From positions 1,054,001 to 1,118,000 of the forward strand of contig NZ_CP046128.1 of NCBI RefSeq assembly GCF_038738535.1: a DNA stretch of 64,000 nucleotides, read 5' to 3'. Below are positions 28,132-37,905 of the stretch, piece by piece; within the stretch, counting starts at the first letter, position 1; each line of letters begins with the position of its first letter. The notes below the pieces were generated by a model. It was given only the letters and a program-made list of their open reading frames with translations. It searched no databases and was not told where the DNA came from. The position numbers were made by a program, and so were the translations under genes. The stretch is from Bacillus pumilus (GTDB taxonomy: Bacteria; Bacillota; Bacilli; Bacillales; Bacillaceae).

Positions 28132-28219
28132 TCGGAATCCGCCCCTTTACACAAGCTGACAGGACAACCTGTCTAACGGTAGTATGCCCGCTTCCTTCGG
28201 TTATGTATGAATGGAAAAA

Positions 28220-29032
28220 TTAAAGCGAGAAGTAATTCGTTAGAAACTTTGCAATCCCATCTTGTTCGTTCGTATCAGTGACTTCATTTGAAACACGTTT
28301 CACCGCATCGATTCCATTGCCCATTGCCACGCCGCATCCAGCAAATTCAAGCATTTCTAAATCATTGTCTTCATCTCCGAATGCCAGAATCCGCTCCTGT
28401 GGAACGCCGTAATAATCACTGATCTTTTGCAGTCCAACGGCCTTGTTCATGCCTGTTTTAATGATTTCAATCACGTGCCACGGTGCAGCCCATCGCCGGT
28501 GATCAATCACTTCTGCATGAACATCTGATAAATAGCTTCGAATGGCTCCAACGTCCTCTTCTTTTGCATGGATTAACACGCTCGTCACATTTTCTCCAAG
28601 GTTGTCCCGAAGGTCTCCCACGGTGACTTTATTTGCATTCATATTAAATATATCAATGAGCTTCTCATCATGGTAATGGAAATACAAATCGTCTAACACT
28701 TCAGCTAGCACATTGTGCACTTTGTACTCCTCACTAATGTCTACAAGCTGTTTAACGACTTGGAGATCAAGTGACGTATGAAATCTGCCCCATTTTTCAT
28801 CAAGAGGATGATGGACAAACGCGCCATTAAAATTCACAATGGGTGAATCAAGCTGTAATTGCTGATAATAAGGAGAGCTGGAACGAAATGGCCGGCCGGT
28901 TGAAATACAGACATGATGCCCGCTGTCTTTCACTTTTTGAATGACGTCAAGCGTGTGTGTAGAGATGGTTTTATCATCTTTTAATAACGTGCCATCCAGG
29001 TCAAGTGCGATTAGGTAAGGTTTAGTCTCCAT
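28220..29032 (-). CDS. yitU: HAD superfamily Cof-type phosphatase YitU
   Basis: A 270-residue HAD hydrolase of the Cof/IIB subfamily. Motif I is ALDLDGTLLKDD near residues 9-20 with the nucleophile and acid aspartates, motif II CISTGRPF near 38, and motif IV FGDEDNDLEML near 215-225 for magnesium; the cap domain lies between. Relatives dephosphorylate sugar phosphates or flavin/pyridoxal precursors, and I recall YitU among the B. subtilis phosphatases acting in riboflavin synthesis. The length is typical. The small genes downstream may be co-transcribed. Confidence 0.9.
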   Translation of the reverse strand: METKPYLIALDLDGTLLKDDKTISTHTLDVIQKVKDSGHHVCISTGRPFRSSSPYYQQLQLDSPIVNFNGAFVHHPLDEKWGRFHTSLDLQVVKQLVDISEEYKVHNVLAEVLDDLYFHYHDEKLIDIFNMNANKVTVGDLRDNLGENVTSVLIHAKEEDVGAIRSYLSDVHAEVIDHRRWAAPWHVIEIIKTGMNKAVGLQKISDYYGVPQERILAFGDEDNDLEMLEFAGCGVAMGNGIDAVKRVSNEVTDTNEQDGIAKFLTNYFSL

Positions 29033-29168
29033 AAAATCTCCTTTGATCTGTAAGTGATAGGAGGCAGTTCGTGCGGCGCCTCTATCTATAGTGTATCTTT
29101 ATCACATCTTTGTTGTCTACATGTTAAAATAAACAAAGACGGGAATGATAAAGGAGGATTCATAGGCT

Positions 29169-29954
29169 GTGATCACCATTGATGAGCAAACTGAACACGA
29201 TATTCCATTTTTACATATCGTAAAAGCTGAAAATAAAGACAAACCGCTGCCGCTTGTATTTTTCATACACGGATTTACAAGTGCACGTGAGCACAACTTA
29301 CACTTCGCCTTTCATTTGGCGGAAAAAGGCATGAGAGTGATTTTGCCTGACTGTGCTTATCATGGTGTAAGATCAGAAAACCTCAGCTTAGAGGAACTGG
29401 CATCAAAGTTCTGGGAAATTGTCCTGAACGAAATACGTGAAATCGATATACTCAAAACATACTTTCAAGAAAAACAATTGATTGAAGCCGATCTGATTGG
29501 TGTTGCAGGTACTTCCATGGGCGGCATCACGACCTTTGGTGCACTCGCCAAGCATGATTGGGTTAAAGCAGCAGTCAGCTTGATGGGCAGTCCGAAATAT
29601 ACGACATTCCTACAAGCACAAATCATGGACATGCGGCACAAAGGATTGATGAAAGAAATTACAGACGAAGAGGTTCATCAGCAATTAGACGCCCTGCGCC
29701 CTTATGATTTAACGCTGCAAACAGATCGATTAAACAAAAGACCGCTGTTATTCTGGCATGCAGAAAACGATTCAGTTGTCCCTTACAGACATGCAAAGGC
29801 TCTTTATGACGAGTTAGCAGCAACCCAATATAAAGAAGATCCGCACCTGATACGTTTTATTACAGATGGACAGGCTGGTCATAAGGTCTCAAGACAAGCA
29901 ATGTTTGAAACGATTGACTGGTTTGTGACACATCTGAAAAGCACAAACGTTTAG
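29169..29954 (+). CDS. yitV: Alpha/beta hydrolase YitV (putative esterase)
   Basis: A 261-residue serine hydrolase. The oxyanion strand FFIHGFTSAREHN is near 34-46, the nucleophile elbow GTSMGG near 115-120, the acid in WHAENDSVVPY near 197-207, and the histidine in GQAGHKVS near 238-245. It starts with GTG behind AAAGGAGG. Neighbours yitU (divergent) and yitW (downstream) match B. subtilis. Its natural substrate is unknown; peptidase-like relatives exist (prolyl oligopeptidase family). Confidence 0.88.
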   Translation: MITIDEQTEHDIPFLHIVKAENKDKPLPLVFFIHGFTSAREHNLHFAFHLAEKGMRVILPDCAYHGVRSENLSLEELASKFWEIVLNEIREIDILKTYFQEKQLIEADLIGVAGTSMGGITTFGALAKHDWVKAAVSLMGSPKYTTFLQAQIMDMRHKGLMKEITDEEVHQQLDALRPYDLTLQTDRLNKRPLLFWHAENDSVVPYRHAKALYDELAATQYKEDPHLIRFITDGQAGHKVSRQAMFETIDWFVTHLKSTNV

Positions 29955-29999
29955 TCAAAGGAAAAAGTACGTTATACTAATGGAAAAGGAGTGGATATC

Positions 30000-30308
30000 A
30001 TGGATGAAGCATTGAAAGAAAATATTTTAGGCGCCCTAGAACAGGTGATTGACCCTGAGCTAAATGTCGACATCGTCAACCTTGGACTTGTCTATGATGT
30101 CGATCTTGATGAGAATGGAAAAGCGGATATCACGATGACCTTAACATCAATGGGGTGTCCCCTTGCACCAGTTATCGTGGATGAAGTGAAAAAAGCATTA
30201 AGTGATCTTCCAGAAGTGAAAGAAACAGAAGTTCACATCGTATGGAATCCGCCTTGGACACGAGACAAAATGTCAAGATACGCAAAAATTGCGCTCGGTA
30301 TTCAATAA
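30000..30308 (+). CDS. yitW: DUF59 / MIP18 family protein YitW (Fe-S cluster assembly related)
   Basis: A 102-residue protein of the DUF59 (SufT-like) family with the conserved EQVIDPELNVDIVNLGLVYD near 12-31 and TSMGCPLAPVI near 48-58, containing the conserved cysteine. Family members help mature iron-sulfur proteins. The ATG at 30000 has AAAAGGAG eight bases upstream; the GTG three codons earlier lies inside that site. The length equals what I recall of B. subtilis YitW. A strong terminator follows. Confidence 0.9.
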   Translation: MDEALKENILGALEQVIDPELNVDIVNLGLVYDVDLDENGKADITMTLTSMGCPLAPVIVDEVKKALSDLPEVKETEVHIVWNPPWTRDKMSRYAKIALGIQ

Positions 30309-30322
30309 GCAAAAATGAAAAT

Positions 30323-30358
30323 GCCTGGTATGAGTTGAACTCATGCCAGGTTTTTTTT
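30323..30358 (+). terminator. Terminator after yitW
   Basis: A twelve-pair stem CCTGGTATGAGT / ACTCATGCCAGG with a three-base loop and an eight-T run. Confidence 0.9.
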
Positions 30359-30429
30359 ATGAAAAAATAAGGTGGAGGAAGAGAACGTATTGATATAATG
30401 GGTGTAATATAACAGATCGGAGCCTCATA

Positions 30430-31874
30430 ATGAAACGAAAATGGTTATGGATTGTTCTTTTAGTGGGATACGCTGCTGCATTTTTTGCATCAATCACCAT
30501 TCGTGAGGAGCAAGCACACAAAAGCCAAGATCTTGAAGCCTTTACAGATGTCAGTCATCTTATGCCTGTCAAAATAAAAAAAGTCGTTCAAGGAAAAGAA
30601 ATAGACACTTTAAAAGAAGTATTAAAAGAAGCGAAAGCAAAAAACCTGCCGATATCCATTGCAGGGAAACAGCATAGCATGGGCGGCCACACGTATTATG
30701 AAAATGGCATCGTGTTTGATATGACCAAATTCCGTCAGATTTTAGCATTTGATGAAAAAAGAAAACGATTCGGGTCCAAAGCGGCGTTACATGGGATGAT
30801 ATACAAACATATGTGAACCCATATGGTCTTGCCGTGAAGGTCATGCAATCACAGAATATCTTCACGATTGGCGGTTCTCTCAGTGCAAACGCACATGGAC
30901 GTGACATTCGCTACGGATCACTCATTGACACGGTTCGTTCCTTTAGGCTGCTAAAGGCAGATGGGGAGATCGTTACAGTGAAGCCAGGCGATGATTTGTT
31001 TACAGCCGTGATTGGCGGATATGGTTTGTTCGGCGTGATTTTAGATGTTGAGCTTTCGCTAACGAGAGATGAATTATACAAAATGGAGACAACCTCTCTT
31101 GATTATCGTGAATACACCGATTATTTTCAAAAGCATGTCAAACACAATAAAGAAGTACGCATGCATCTCGCAAGAATCTCAACAGCGAAAACAAACTTTT
31201 TGAAGGAGATGTATGTAACGAACTATTCCCTCTCAACTCATCAAGAGCTCGAACCATACCGAGAGCTAAAGGAAGATCAGCTCGTCATGCCATTGAAATT
31301 TATGCTCGGCCTTTCAAGAAGATTTGATATGGGGAAAGATCTGCTCTGGAATTTGCAAAAAAAGTATTTCCAAAGTCAAAATGATCAGCTGATCACAAGA
31401 AACAATGTGATGCGTTCAGATTCTGCTTTTTTAGAATATGAAAATGAGTCAGACACAGATGTGCTTCAGGAATATTTCGTCCCAGTTGACCGCTTTCGTG
31501 CGTATATCGATGAAATGAGAGACTTTTTACAACAGGAAGAATTGAATTTAATGAACATCACGATACGCTACGTACAAAAAAATGAAAAAGCGGATCTCTC
31601 ATATGCGAAAGAAGATATGTTTGCCCTTGTTCTTTTAGTGAATTATGGTTTTGAGAAAGAAGAGAAGGCAGAAGCAGAGCGGATCATCCGGCAAATGACA
31701 GATATCACGCTGCGGCACCATGGAAGCTATTACTTACCGTACATGCCTTATCAAACGAAGGCACAAATGAAGCGGGCGTATCCTAAAACCGATGTATTCT
31801 TCCAAAAGAAAAAGAAAGCAGATCCAGATGGCAGGTTTATCAATTACTTTTATGAAAGGTACAATACACAATGA
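30430..31874 (+). pseudogene. yitY: FAD-linked oxidoreductase YitY, interrupted by a one-base frameshift
   Basis: Two frames together encode one FAD_binding_4 oxidase of about 480 residues. The first (30430-30816) has the N-terminal membrane/signal segment and the FAD-binding PISIAGKQHSMGGHTYYENG. The second (reading through 31874) has [32 protein letters not shown] and the C-terminal substrate domain. The break sits in an A-rich run near 30757-30765: one more A in the run at 30762-30765 would restore a continuous frame ending in TIRVQSG. So this is either a recent mutation or a sequencing error. The encoded enzyme belongs to the L-gulonolactone/alditol oxidase type; substrate unknown. It overlaps yitZ by four bases. 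Confidence 0.82.
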
Positions 31875-32419
31875 ATGCAAAAGCAATGAAATGGTTCGTC
31901 TACTCACAAAGCCTGCTGTTTTTCGCCAGCAGTTTGATTTTCCCTTTTTACATTCTTTTTATTAAAAATGTTGGTTCAAGCTATTCACAGTTTGGTCTTG
32001 CCTATGGCCTATTTGGTTTAAGCGGAGCGTTTATTCATTTACTCTTAGGGAAACTACCCGAAACTACTGACAGGCGTCTCTTTTTAATCATTCATTCGTT
32101 CGGTATGGCGTTTCTTTTACTGCTATTTCCGCATATAACAGAAGTGGAGCAAGTGTATATGATTCAGCTTGCACTTGGTGCGTTAGGCGGCTTTCAAAAA
32201 CACGGGGAGAAACTGCTTGTCACGGAACTGACAACAGGTAATAAAAGAATGAAGGAGGTTGGACACTATCATTTTTGGACAGCTCTTTTTTCATCCATCG
32301 CGATTATGCTTGGCGGCCTGTTTGCTGATTTCTTTACCGTTCATTTCATTTTTTATGCAAGCTCCATATTATATTTATGCAGTGCGCTCATGGTCATCTA
32401 TATCAAAAACGAAAGATAA
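31871..32419 (+). CDS. yitZ: Half-length MFS-type membrane protein YitZ
   Basis: A 182-residue membrane protein with six predicted helices (about 8-30, 41-60, 69-86, 93-112, 134-151 and 155-176) and the MFS-like loop [10 protein letters not shown] between helices 2 and 3. That is half of a normal major facilitator, so it may act as a dimer or be a degenerate remnant; no second half follows. It starts in an ATGA overlap with yitY and precedes the arginine operon, as yitZ does in B. subtilis. Confidence 0.65.
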   Translation: MNAKAMKWFVYSQSLLFFASSLIFPFYILFIKNVGSSYSQFGLAYGLFGLSGAFIHLLLGKLPETTDRRLFLIIHSFGMAFLLLLFPHITEVEQVYMIQLALGALGGFQKHGEKLLVTELTTGNKRMKEVGHYHFWTALFSSIAIMLGGLFADFFTVHFIFYASSILYLCSALMVIYIKNER

Positions 32420-32454
32420 ATCCGCATGTCTCATGAAGATATGCGGATTTTTTG
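32417..32454 (+). terminator. Terminator after yitZ
   Basis: AAATCCGCAT pairs with ATGCGGATTT, with a T run after it, overlapping the yitZ stop codon. Confidence 0.85.
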
Positions 32455-32489
32455 TTGAAAAAAAATGAAAACAAATATTAAATATACAA

Positions 32490-32517
32490 TTGAATTAATT
32501 TTTATACATGTTATAAT
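32490..32517 (+). promoter_or_regulatory. Promoter of the arg-car operon, with possible ARG-box half sites
   Basis: TTGAAT (32490-32495), a 16-base spacer and TATAAT (32512-32517) form a good sigma-A promoter. The AT-rich TGAATTAATTTTTATACA inside it resembles AhrC/ArgR half sites (TGAAT, ATTCA) but with a wider spacing than consensus; arginine repression is expected from the B. subtilis operon. Confidence 0.65.
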
Positions 32518-32556
32518 GTTAAATAATTTCACAAAGATCAAGAGGGTGTATTGACG

Positions 32557-33594
32557 TTGAAAATAGGTATTATAGGTGCTACAGGGTACGGTGGTGCGGA
32601 ATTGGTTCGTATCTTCAAGCATCATCCACATGTGGAGGAATGTATATTGTATTCATCAAGTGGTGATGGGCAATTATACAGTCAATCTTATCCGCATCTG
32701 ACAACTATTACTGATCAAACATTAAAAGCCATTGATCCCGCTGCCATTGTGCGAGAAACAGATGCTGTGTTTATAGCGACACCGGCAGGCGTATCAAGTG
32801 AACTTTCGCCGAAGCTCATGAATCAAGGAGTGCCCATTATTGATTTATCAGGTGATTTGCGCATTCAAGATGGCGCAACCTATGAAGCTTGGTATAAACG
32901 AAGGGCAGCTGATCAAGCATCTGTTCAACAAGCTGTGTACGGATTATCTGAATTAAATCGTGAAACAATTGAGCAGGCTGAAGTTATTGCAAACCCAGGG
33001 TGCTTTCCTACCGCAGTTCTTCTCGGTTTAGCACCGCTGATGAAACAGAATCTAATCGATGAATCTATGATCATAATAGATGCAAAAACAGGCGTGTCCG
33101 GTGCAGGACGATCTGCCTCACTTGGAACACATTTTTCAGAGCTAAACGACAATTTCAAAATTTATAAGGTAAATGAACATCAACATACACCTGAAATAGA
33201 GCAAATATTAAGAGAATGGAATCCGCAAACGGCGAACATCACATTTTCAACGCATCTTGTCCCGATGACAAGGGGGATTATGGCGACGATGTATACACAG
33301 CTGAAATCAGATATCACAAAAGAGGAATTGATGAAGCATATGAAAGGCTTTTATGAAGATTCCTATTTTGTCAGAGTGAGAGATCACGGGGTGTATCCGC
33401 AAACAAGGGAAGTACACGGCAGTAATTTCTGTGACATTGGCTTTCATTTAGATGAACGTACAGGCAGACTCACGATTGTGTCTGTGATCGACAATCTCAT
33501 GAAAGGCGCAGCCGGCCAAGCGGTTCAAAACTTCAACATCATCAAAGGTTTAGATGAAGAGGCGGGCCTCACAATGACACCTCTCTATCCATAA
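32557..33594 (+). CDS. argC: N-acetyl-gamma-glutamyl-phosphate reductase ArgC
   Basis: A 345-residue NADPH-dependent reductase for the third step of arginine synthesis. The nucleotide-binding [15 protein letters not shown] is at the N-terminus, and the catalytic cysteine lies in ANPGCFPTA near residue 149. The TTG at 32557 gives [10 protein letters not shown], which matches the usual start; another TTG two codons earlier is less well placed relative to AGAGGGTG. It heads the argCJBD-carAB-argF operon. Confidence 0.95.
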   Translation: MKIGIIGATGYGGAELVRIFKHHPHVEECILYSSSGDGQLYSQSYPHLTTITDQTLKAIDPAAIVRETDAVFIATPAGVSSELSPKLMNQGVPIIDLSGDLRIQDGATYEAWYKRRAADQASVQQAVYGLSELNRETIEQAEVIANPGCFPTAVLLGLAPLMKQNLIDESMIIIDAKTGVSGAGRSASLGTHFSELNDNFKIYKVNEHQHTPEIEQILREWNPQTANITFSTHLVPMTRGIMATMYTQLKSDITKEELMKHMKGFYEDSYFVRVRDHGVYPQTREVHGSNFCDIGFHLDERTGRLTIVSVIDNLMKGAAGQAVQNFNIIKGLDEEAGLTMTPLYP

Positions 33595-33614
33595 GAACAG
33601 GGGAGACAACAAAC

Positions 33615-34835
33615 ATGATCGAATTGAATGAAAAAAGCATTGTAAAAATAGACGGTGACGTATCATCACCAAAAGGCTTTGAAGCAAAGGGGATTCATAT
33701 TGGATTACGCTATTCAAAAAAAGACCTTGGACTGATTGTCAGTGAGGTGCTGGCAGCGAGTGCAGCGGTATACACACAAAGTCACTTTCAAGCTGCACCT
33801 CTACAAGTCACTCAGAAAAGCTTAAAAAAGACAGGGCAATTAAAAGGTGTCATTGTCAATAGTGCCATCGCCAATGCATGTACCGGTGAGCAAGGTTTGA
33901 AGGACGCATACGAAATGCAGGCAGCCTGCGCAGATATGTTAGGGGTAGAACCTGATTACATTGCTGTTTCTTCTACTGGTGTCATTGGAGAGTGTCTCGA
34001 TATGGATAAAGTCAAAAAAGGCATCTCACAGCTGAAAGAAGCAAAAGCAGGAAATGGTCATTTTGAAGAGGCAATCTTAACGACAGATACAGTCATTAAA
34101 AATACAACATACACCCTGACGATAAACGGCAAAGAGATTCTAATTGCAGGTGCAGCAAAGGGCTCTGGCATGATTCATCCGAACATGGCAACGATGCTTG
34201 GCTTCGTGACAACGGATGCAAATGTCGAACAGGAAGCCCTGCAAAACGCACTTCGTGACATTACCGATGTGACCTTTAATCAAATTACCGTCGATGGGGA
34301 AACATCGACAAACGATATGGTACTCGTAATGGCAAATGGCATGGCAGAAAATGAAGCACTCAATGAAAAGCATCCAGAATGGCCATTGTTCAAAGAAGGA
34401 TTAAAGCTAGCTTGTGAGGATCTTGCCAAAGAGATTGCAAGAGACGGAGAAGGTGCAACGAAATTAATTGAAGCGCAAGTTGCTGGCGCCAAAAATAATT
34501 TAGAAGCCGGCATCATAGCGAAGAAAATCGTTGGTTCAAGTCTTGTGAAAACAGCCGTCTACGGCACCGACGCCAACTGGGGGCGAATCGTCGGAGCCAT
34601 TGGTCATAGTGCAGCTTCCGTCACACCACAAGAGGTAGAAGTTTATTTAGGCGCACAATGTCTGTTTAAACATAATGAACCGCAGCCATTCTCAGAAGAG
34701 GAAGCAAAAGCGTATCTAGAGCAGGATGAGATCACGATTTTGATTCAAATGAATGAGGGAAATGGTAAAGCAGCAGCATGGGGCTGTGACCTTACCTATG
34801 ATTATGTGAAAATTAACGCGAGCTATCGCACATAA
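33615..34835 (+). CDS. argJ: Bifunctional ornithine acetyltransferase / N-acetylglutamate synthase ArgJ
   Basis: A 406-residue ArgJ that transfers acetyl from N-acetylornithine to glutamate, giving the cyclic arginine pathway. The self-cleavage site is in MIHPNMATMLGFVTTD near residues 188-203, with threonine as the new N-terminal nucleophile of the beta chain. The C-terminal TDANWGRIVGAIGHS is typical. It starts 20 bases after argC, behind AGGGGAGACAAC. Confidence 0.95.
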   Translation: MIELNEKSIVKIDGDVSSPKGFEAKGIHIGLRYSKKDLGLIVSEVLAASAAVYTQSHFQAAPLQVTQKSLKKTGQLKGVIVNSAIANACTGEQGLKDAYEMQAACADMLGVEPDYIAVSSTGVIGECLDMDKVKKGISQLKEAKAGNGHFEEAILTTDTVIKNTTYTLTINGKEILIAGAAKGSGMIHPNMATMLGFVTTDANVEQEALQNALRDITDVTFNQITVDGETSTNDMVLVMANGMAENEALNEKHPEWPLFKEGLKLACEDLAKEIARDGEGATKLIEAQVAGAKNNLEAGIIAKKIVGSSLVKTAVYGTDANWGRIVGAIGHSAASVTPQEVEVYLGAQCLFKHNEPQPFSEEEAKAYLEQDEITILIQMNEGNGKAAAWGCDLTYDYVKINASYRT

Positions 34836-34849
34836 TGAAGGAGATAGAC

Positions 34850-35626
34850 ATGGATAAAACGATCGTATTTAAGTGTGGAGGCAGTGTCATTCGAGAACTT
34901 TCAGATACCTTTTATGAAAATGTCCGCTCACTTCAAGCTGCTGGATTTAAGCTGGCTATCGTCCATGGTGGAGGTCCTGAAATCACTAGCATGCTGCAAA
35001 AATTAGAAGTGAAAACAGAATTTGTTGACGGGCAGCGTAAAACAACGAAGCCTGTATTAGAAGTAGCTGAAATGGTCCTCTCGGGAACGGTGAATAAATA
35101 CTTTGTGTCAGAGCTCGCAAAGCATGATATTTCATCTGTCGGCGTATCTGGAAAAGATGGGCAGATGCTTGTCGCCGATTTCCTCGATCAAGACGTGTAC
35201 GGATACGTTGGCGAAATCAAAGAAGTCCATCCAGAGATGGCAGAAGCATTAATGGAAAAACAATTTATTCCTGTTATTGCACCGCTGTCTATGACAGAAG
35301 AATGCCAAACGTTAAACGTAAATGCTGATTTAGCAGCATCAGCTGTCGCAGGAGCGATGAAAGCTGATAAGCTCATGTTTGTTACAGATGTGGAAGGCAT
35401 TTTAAAAAATGGTGAATTATTAGATGTCGTCACCGAACAAGAAGCTCTTTCACTCATTGATGAAGGCATTATTTCCGGGGGAATGATTCCAAAAGTGCAA
35501 TCCGCTTTAAGTGCTTTATCAGGAGATGTGGATGAAGTCATGATCGTGAATGGCAAAGGCAGTATCTTTACAGGGGAAACCTTTAAAGGAACAAGAATTG
35601 TGAAACAAAAGGAGGCGGTCCTGTGA
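34850..35626 (+). CDS. argB: Acetylglutamate kinase ArgB
   Basis: A 258-residue amino acid kinase that phosphorylates N-acetylglutamate. The N-terminal FKCGGSVI and HGGGPEITSML loops and NVNADLAASAVAGAMKADK are diagnostic. The ATG at 34850 has AAGGAGA five bases upstream; a five-codon extension to 34835 would consume that site. No N-terminal arginine-sensing helix is present, as expected when ArgJ recycles acetyl groups. Confidence 0.95.
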   Translation: MDKTIVFKCGGSVIRELSDTFYENVRSLQAAGFKLAIVHGGGPEITSMLQKLEVKTEFVDGQRKTTKPVLEVAEMVLSGTVNKYFVSELAKHDISSVGVSGKDGQMLVADFLDQDVYGYVGEIKEVHPEMAEALMEKQFIPVIAPLSMTEECQTLNVNADLAASAVAGAMKADKLMFVTDVEGILKNGELLDVVTEQEALSLIDEGIISGGMIPKVQSALSALSGDVDEVMIVNGKGSIFTGETFKGTRIVKQKEAVL

Positions 35627-36774
35627 GTCATCTCTTTCAAACGTATGGACGGTGGAATGTTGAAATTAAAGAGGCAGCAGGTTCTTGGGCAGTCGATACA
35701 AATGGAAAAAAATACTTAGACTTTATACAAGGCATTGCGGTTACAAATCTAGGCCACAATCACCCAAAGGTCAATCAAGCCATCAAGAAGCAGCTTGATC
35801 ACGTCTGGCATGTATCGAATCTATTTGAAAATGGACTGCAGGAAAAAGCAGCAGAAAAGCTTGCGGCAAACAGTTCAGGAGACCTCGTGTTTTTCTGCAA
35901 TAGCGGAGCTGAGGCAAATGAAGGCGCGATCAAATTAGCACGTAAAGCAACAGGGAAAACAAATATCGTGACATTTTTGCACTCTTTTCATGGGCGCACG
36001 TATGCTGGTATGGCTGCTACAGGTCAAGATAAAATCAAAACTGGCTTTGGCCCTATGCTGGAAGGCTTTCATTATGTACCGTTTAATGACCCAGACGCTA
36101 TTGCGGCGTGTGAAGTCGATGATGTGGCAGCGGTAATGCTCGAGGTTGTGCAAGGAGAAGGTGGAGTAAATCCAGCAACAGCAGAATTTCTAGAAGCCGT
36201 TCAAGCGTTTTGCAAAAAGCATGAAGCACTGCTGATCGTAGACGAAATTCAAACGGGTATTGGACGTACAGGAACAGCGTTTGCATACGAACAAACGGGA
36301 CTTGATCCTGATATTATCTCTTCTGCTAAAGGCTTAGGAAACGGCTTCCCAGTCGGTGCGGTCATCGGGAAAAAGGCTTTAGGAGATGCATTCTCACCAG
36401 GTTCACACGGAACAACCTTTGGTGGCAACATGCTTGCCATGGCCGCAGTGAATGCAACACTAGATGTCATTTTCAAAGAAGAGTTTCTTTCAGAAGTCAA
36501 AGAAAAAGGTGCTTATCTGTTAGAAAAGCTGCAAGATCTGAAACAACTGAATATCGTAAAAGAAGTACGCGGAAAAGGATTGATGGCAGGGATTGAATGT
36601 CATCAGCCAGTCGGTGATTATATCACAGCTCTTAGAGAACAAGGGTTGCTGGTACTTCCAGCTGGTCCAAATGTGATTCGGTTATTACCTCCGCTGAATG
36701 TAGAAAAAGCAGAAATAGATCATGCAATAGAAGCGATTACTCAGGTTTTAGCAAATGAAGCAGTGACGGTTTAA
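35623..36774 (+). CDS. argD: Acetylornithine aminotransferase ArgD
   Basis: A 383-residue class III PLP aminotransferase that forms N-acetylornithine. FCNSGAEANEGAIKLARK (about 86-103), TFLHSFHGRTYAG, LIVDEIQTGIGRTG and the PLP lysine in ISSAKGLGNGFPVGA (about residue 232) are visible. It begins with GTG in a GTGA overlap with the argB stop, behind GGAGGCGGTCC. It is a relative of the siderophore aminotransferase at 6083 but belongs to the arginine branch. Confidence 0.95.
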   Translation: MSHLFQTYGRWNVEIKEAAGSWAVDTNGKKYLDFIQGIAVTNLGHNHPKVNQAIKKQLDHVWHVSNLFENGLQEKAAEKLAANSSGDLVFFCNSGAEANEGAIKLARKATGKTNIVTFLHSFHGRTYAGMAATGQDKIKTGFGPMLEGFHYVPFNDPDAIAACEVDDVAAVMLEVVQGEGGVNPATAEFLEAVQAFCKKHEALLIVDEIQTGIGRTGTAFAYEQTGLDPDIISSAKGLGNGFPVGAVIGKKALGDAFSPGSHGTTFGGNMLAMAAVNATLDVIFKEEFLSEVKEKGAYLLEKLQDLKQLNIVKEVRGKGLMAGIECHQPVGDYITALREQGLLVLPAGPNVIRLLPPLNVEKAEIDHAIEAITQVLANEAVTV

Positions 36775-36843
36775 ATTTTTTTACACCAAAACGCATAAAA
36801 ATGCATTTATATTACTAATTATTCAATTTGGGGTGACACAAGC

Positions 36844-37905
36844 ATGAAAGGTTATTTAAATTTAGAAGATGGAGCCTCTTTTGAAGGAGATCTGACAGGA
36901 GAAGCTGGCATGACAGGTGAAGTGGTTTTCTTTACAGGGATGACAGGTTACCAAGAGGTGCTCACAGATCCTTCCTATAAGGGACAAATCATTGTTTTCA
37001 CATATCCACTCATCGGAAATTACGGCATTAATCATGAAGACTTTGAGAGCAAAAAACCACAAGTGAAAGCTGTTGTTGTGTATGAAGCAGCTGATCATTT
37101 CTCTCATCATCTTGCAGCGGTTAGCTTAAAAGATTATTTACAGAAGTGGAACATTCCGCTTCTGACGCATACAGATACACGTGCAGTCGTGCAAAACATC
37201 CGGGCAAATGGGACGATGAACGCTGTGATCAGTGTAGACGAAAACGAAACACCGCCGGCCATGAAACAAGACAATGTGGTCGCACAGGTGACAGAGGACG
37301 AGATCTACACACAAGGCAGCGGCGAGGAACATGTAGCGCTCATTGATTTTGGCTTTAAAAAATCAATTGCAGATTCGCTTGAAGCGCGCGGCTGTAAAGT
37401 AACCGTCATTCCGTACAAACAGCTGGAAAAGGTGTTTGAGATCAAGCCAGATGCGATTCTGCTGTCAAATGGACCTGGTGATCCCAAAACAATGAAGCCA
37501 TATTTAAAAACCATTCATGACATCATGATGACCTTCCCGACACTTGGAATCTGCTTAGGTCATCAATTAATCGCTCTCGCACTTGGCGGGGATACGTATA
37601 AGCTTCCATTTGGCCACCGCGGGGCGAATCACCCTGTACAAGATACAGAATCCAAACGTGTTTTCATGACAAGTCAGAACCACAGCTATGTGGTGAATGA
37701 AAAAAGCATGAATGACAAAGAAGTGGACGTGAAATTCCTTCATGTCAATGATGGATCTGTAGAAGGTTTCATTCATAAAGAGAAGCTAATTATGTCAGTT
37801 CAATTTCATCCAGAAGCACACCCAGGTCCTGCTGAAAGTGAATGGGTATTCGATGATTTTATTGAGAAAGTGAAACAAGCAAGGAGAGAAGTTGCACATG
37901 CCTAA
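36844..37905 (+). CDS. carA: Carbamoyl-phosphate synthase small subunit, arginine-specific (CarA)
   Basis: A 353-residue glutaminase subunit. The class I amidotransferase cysteine is in LGICLGHQLIALA (about residue 238) and the histidine/glutamate pair in QFHPEAHPGP (about 321-326); the N-terminal CPSase small domain covers about 1-150. A 69-base AT-rich gap separates it from argD and carries no clear terminator, so it should be read from the argC promoter. Its place in the arginine operon marks it as the arginine-linked rather than the pyrimidine-linked enzyme. Confidence 0.95.
   Translation: MKGYLNLEDGASFEGDLTGEAGMTGEVVFFTGMTGYQEVLTDPSYKGQIIVFTYPLIGNYGINHEDFESKKPQVKAVVVYEAADHFSHHLAAVSLKDYLQKWNIPLLTHTDTRAVVQNIRANGTMNAVISVDENETPPAMKQDNVVAQVTEDEIYTQGSGEEHVALIDFGFKKSIADSLEARGCKVTVIPYKQLEKVFEIKPDAILLSNGPGDPKTMKPYLKTIHDIMMTFPTLGICLGHQLIALALGGDTYKLPFGHRGANHPVQDTESKRVFMTSQNHSYVVNEKSMNDKEVDVKFLHVNDGSVEGFIHKEKLIMSVQFHPEAHPGPAESEWVFDDFIEKVKQARREVAHA

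Noticed and set aside
28158-28173. GACAGG/CCTGTC hairpin downstream of yitU as a terminator
   Set aside because: It has no T run on the minus strand, and a coupled small gene follows on the same strand.
30813-31874. An independent second oxidoreductase gene starting at 30813
   Set aside because: Its start has no ribosome site, and the protein lacks the N-terminal FAD half, which is found in the adjacent frame; one missing base explains both.
36775-36843. A second ARG operator or internal promoter before carA
   Set aside because: The gap is AT-rich and holds ATTCA-like words, but no pair at the right spacing and no clear -35/-10 set.
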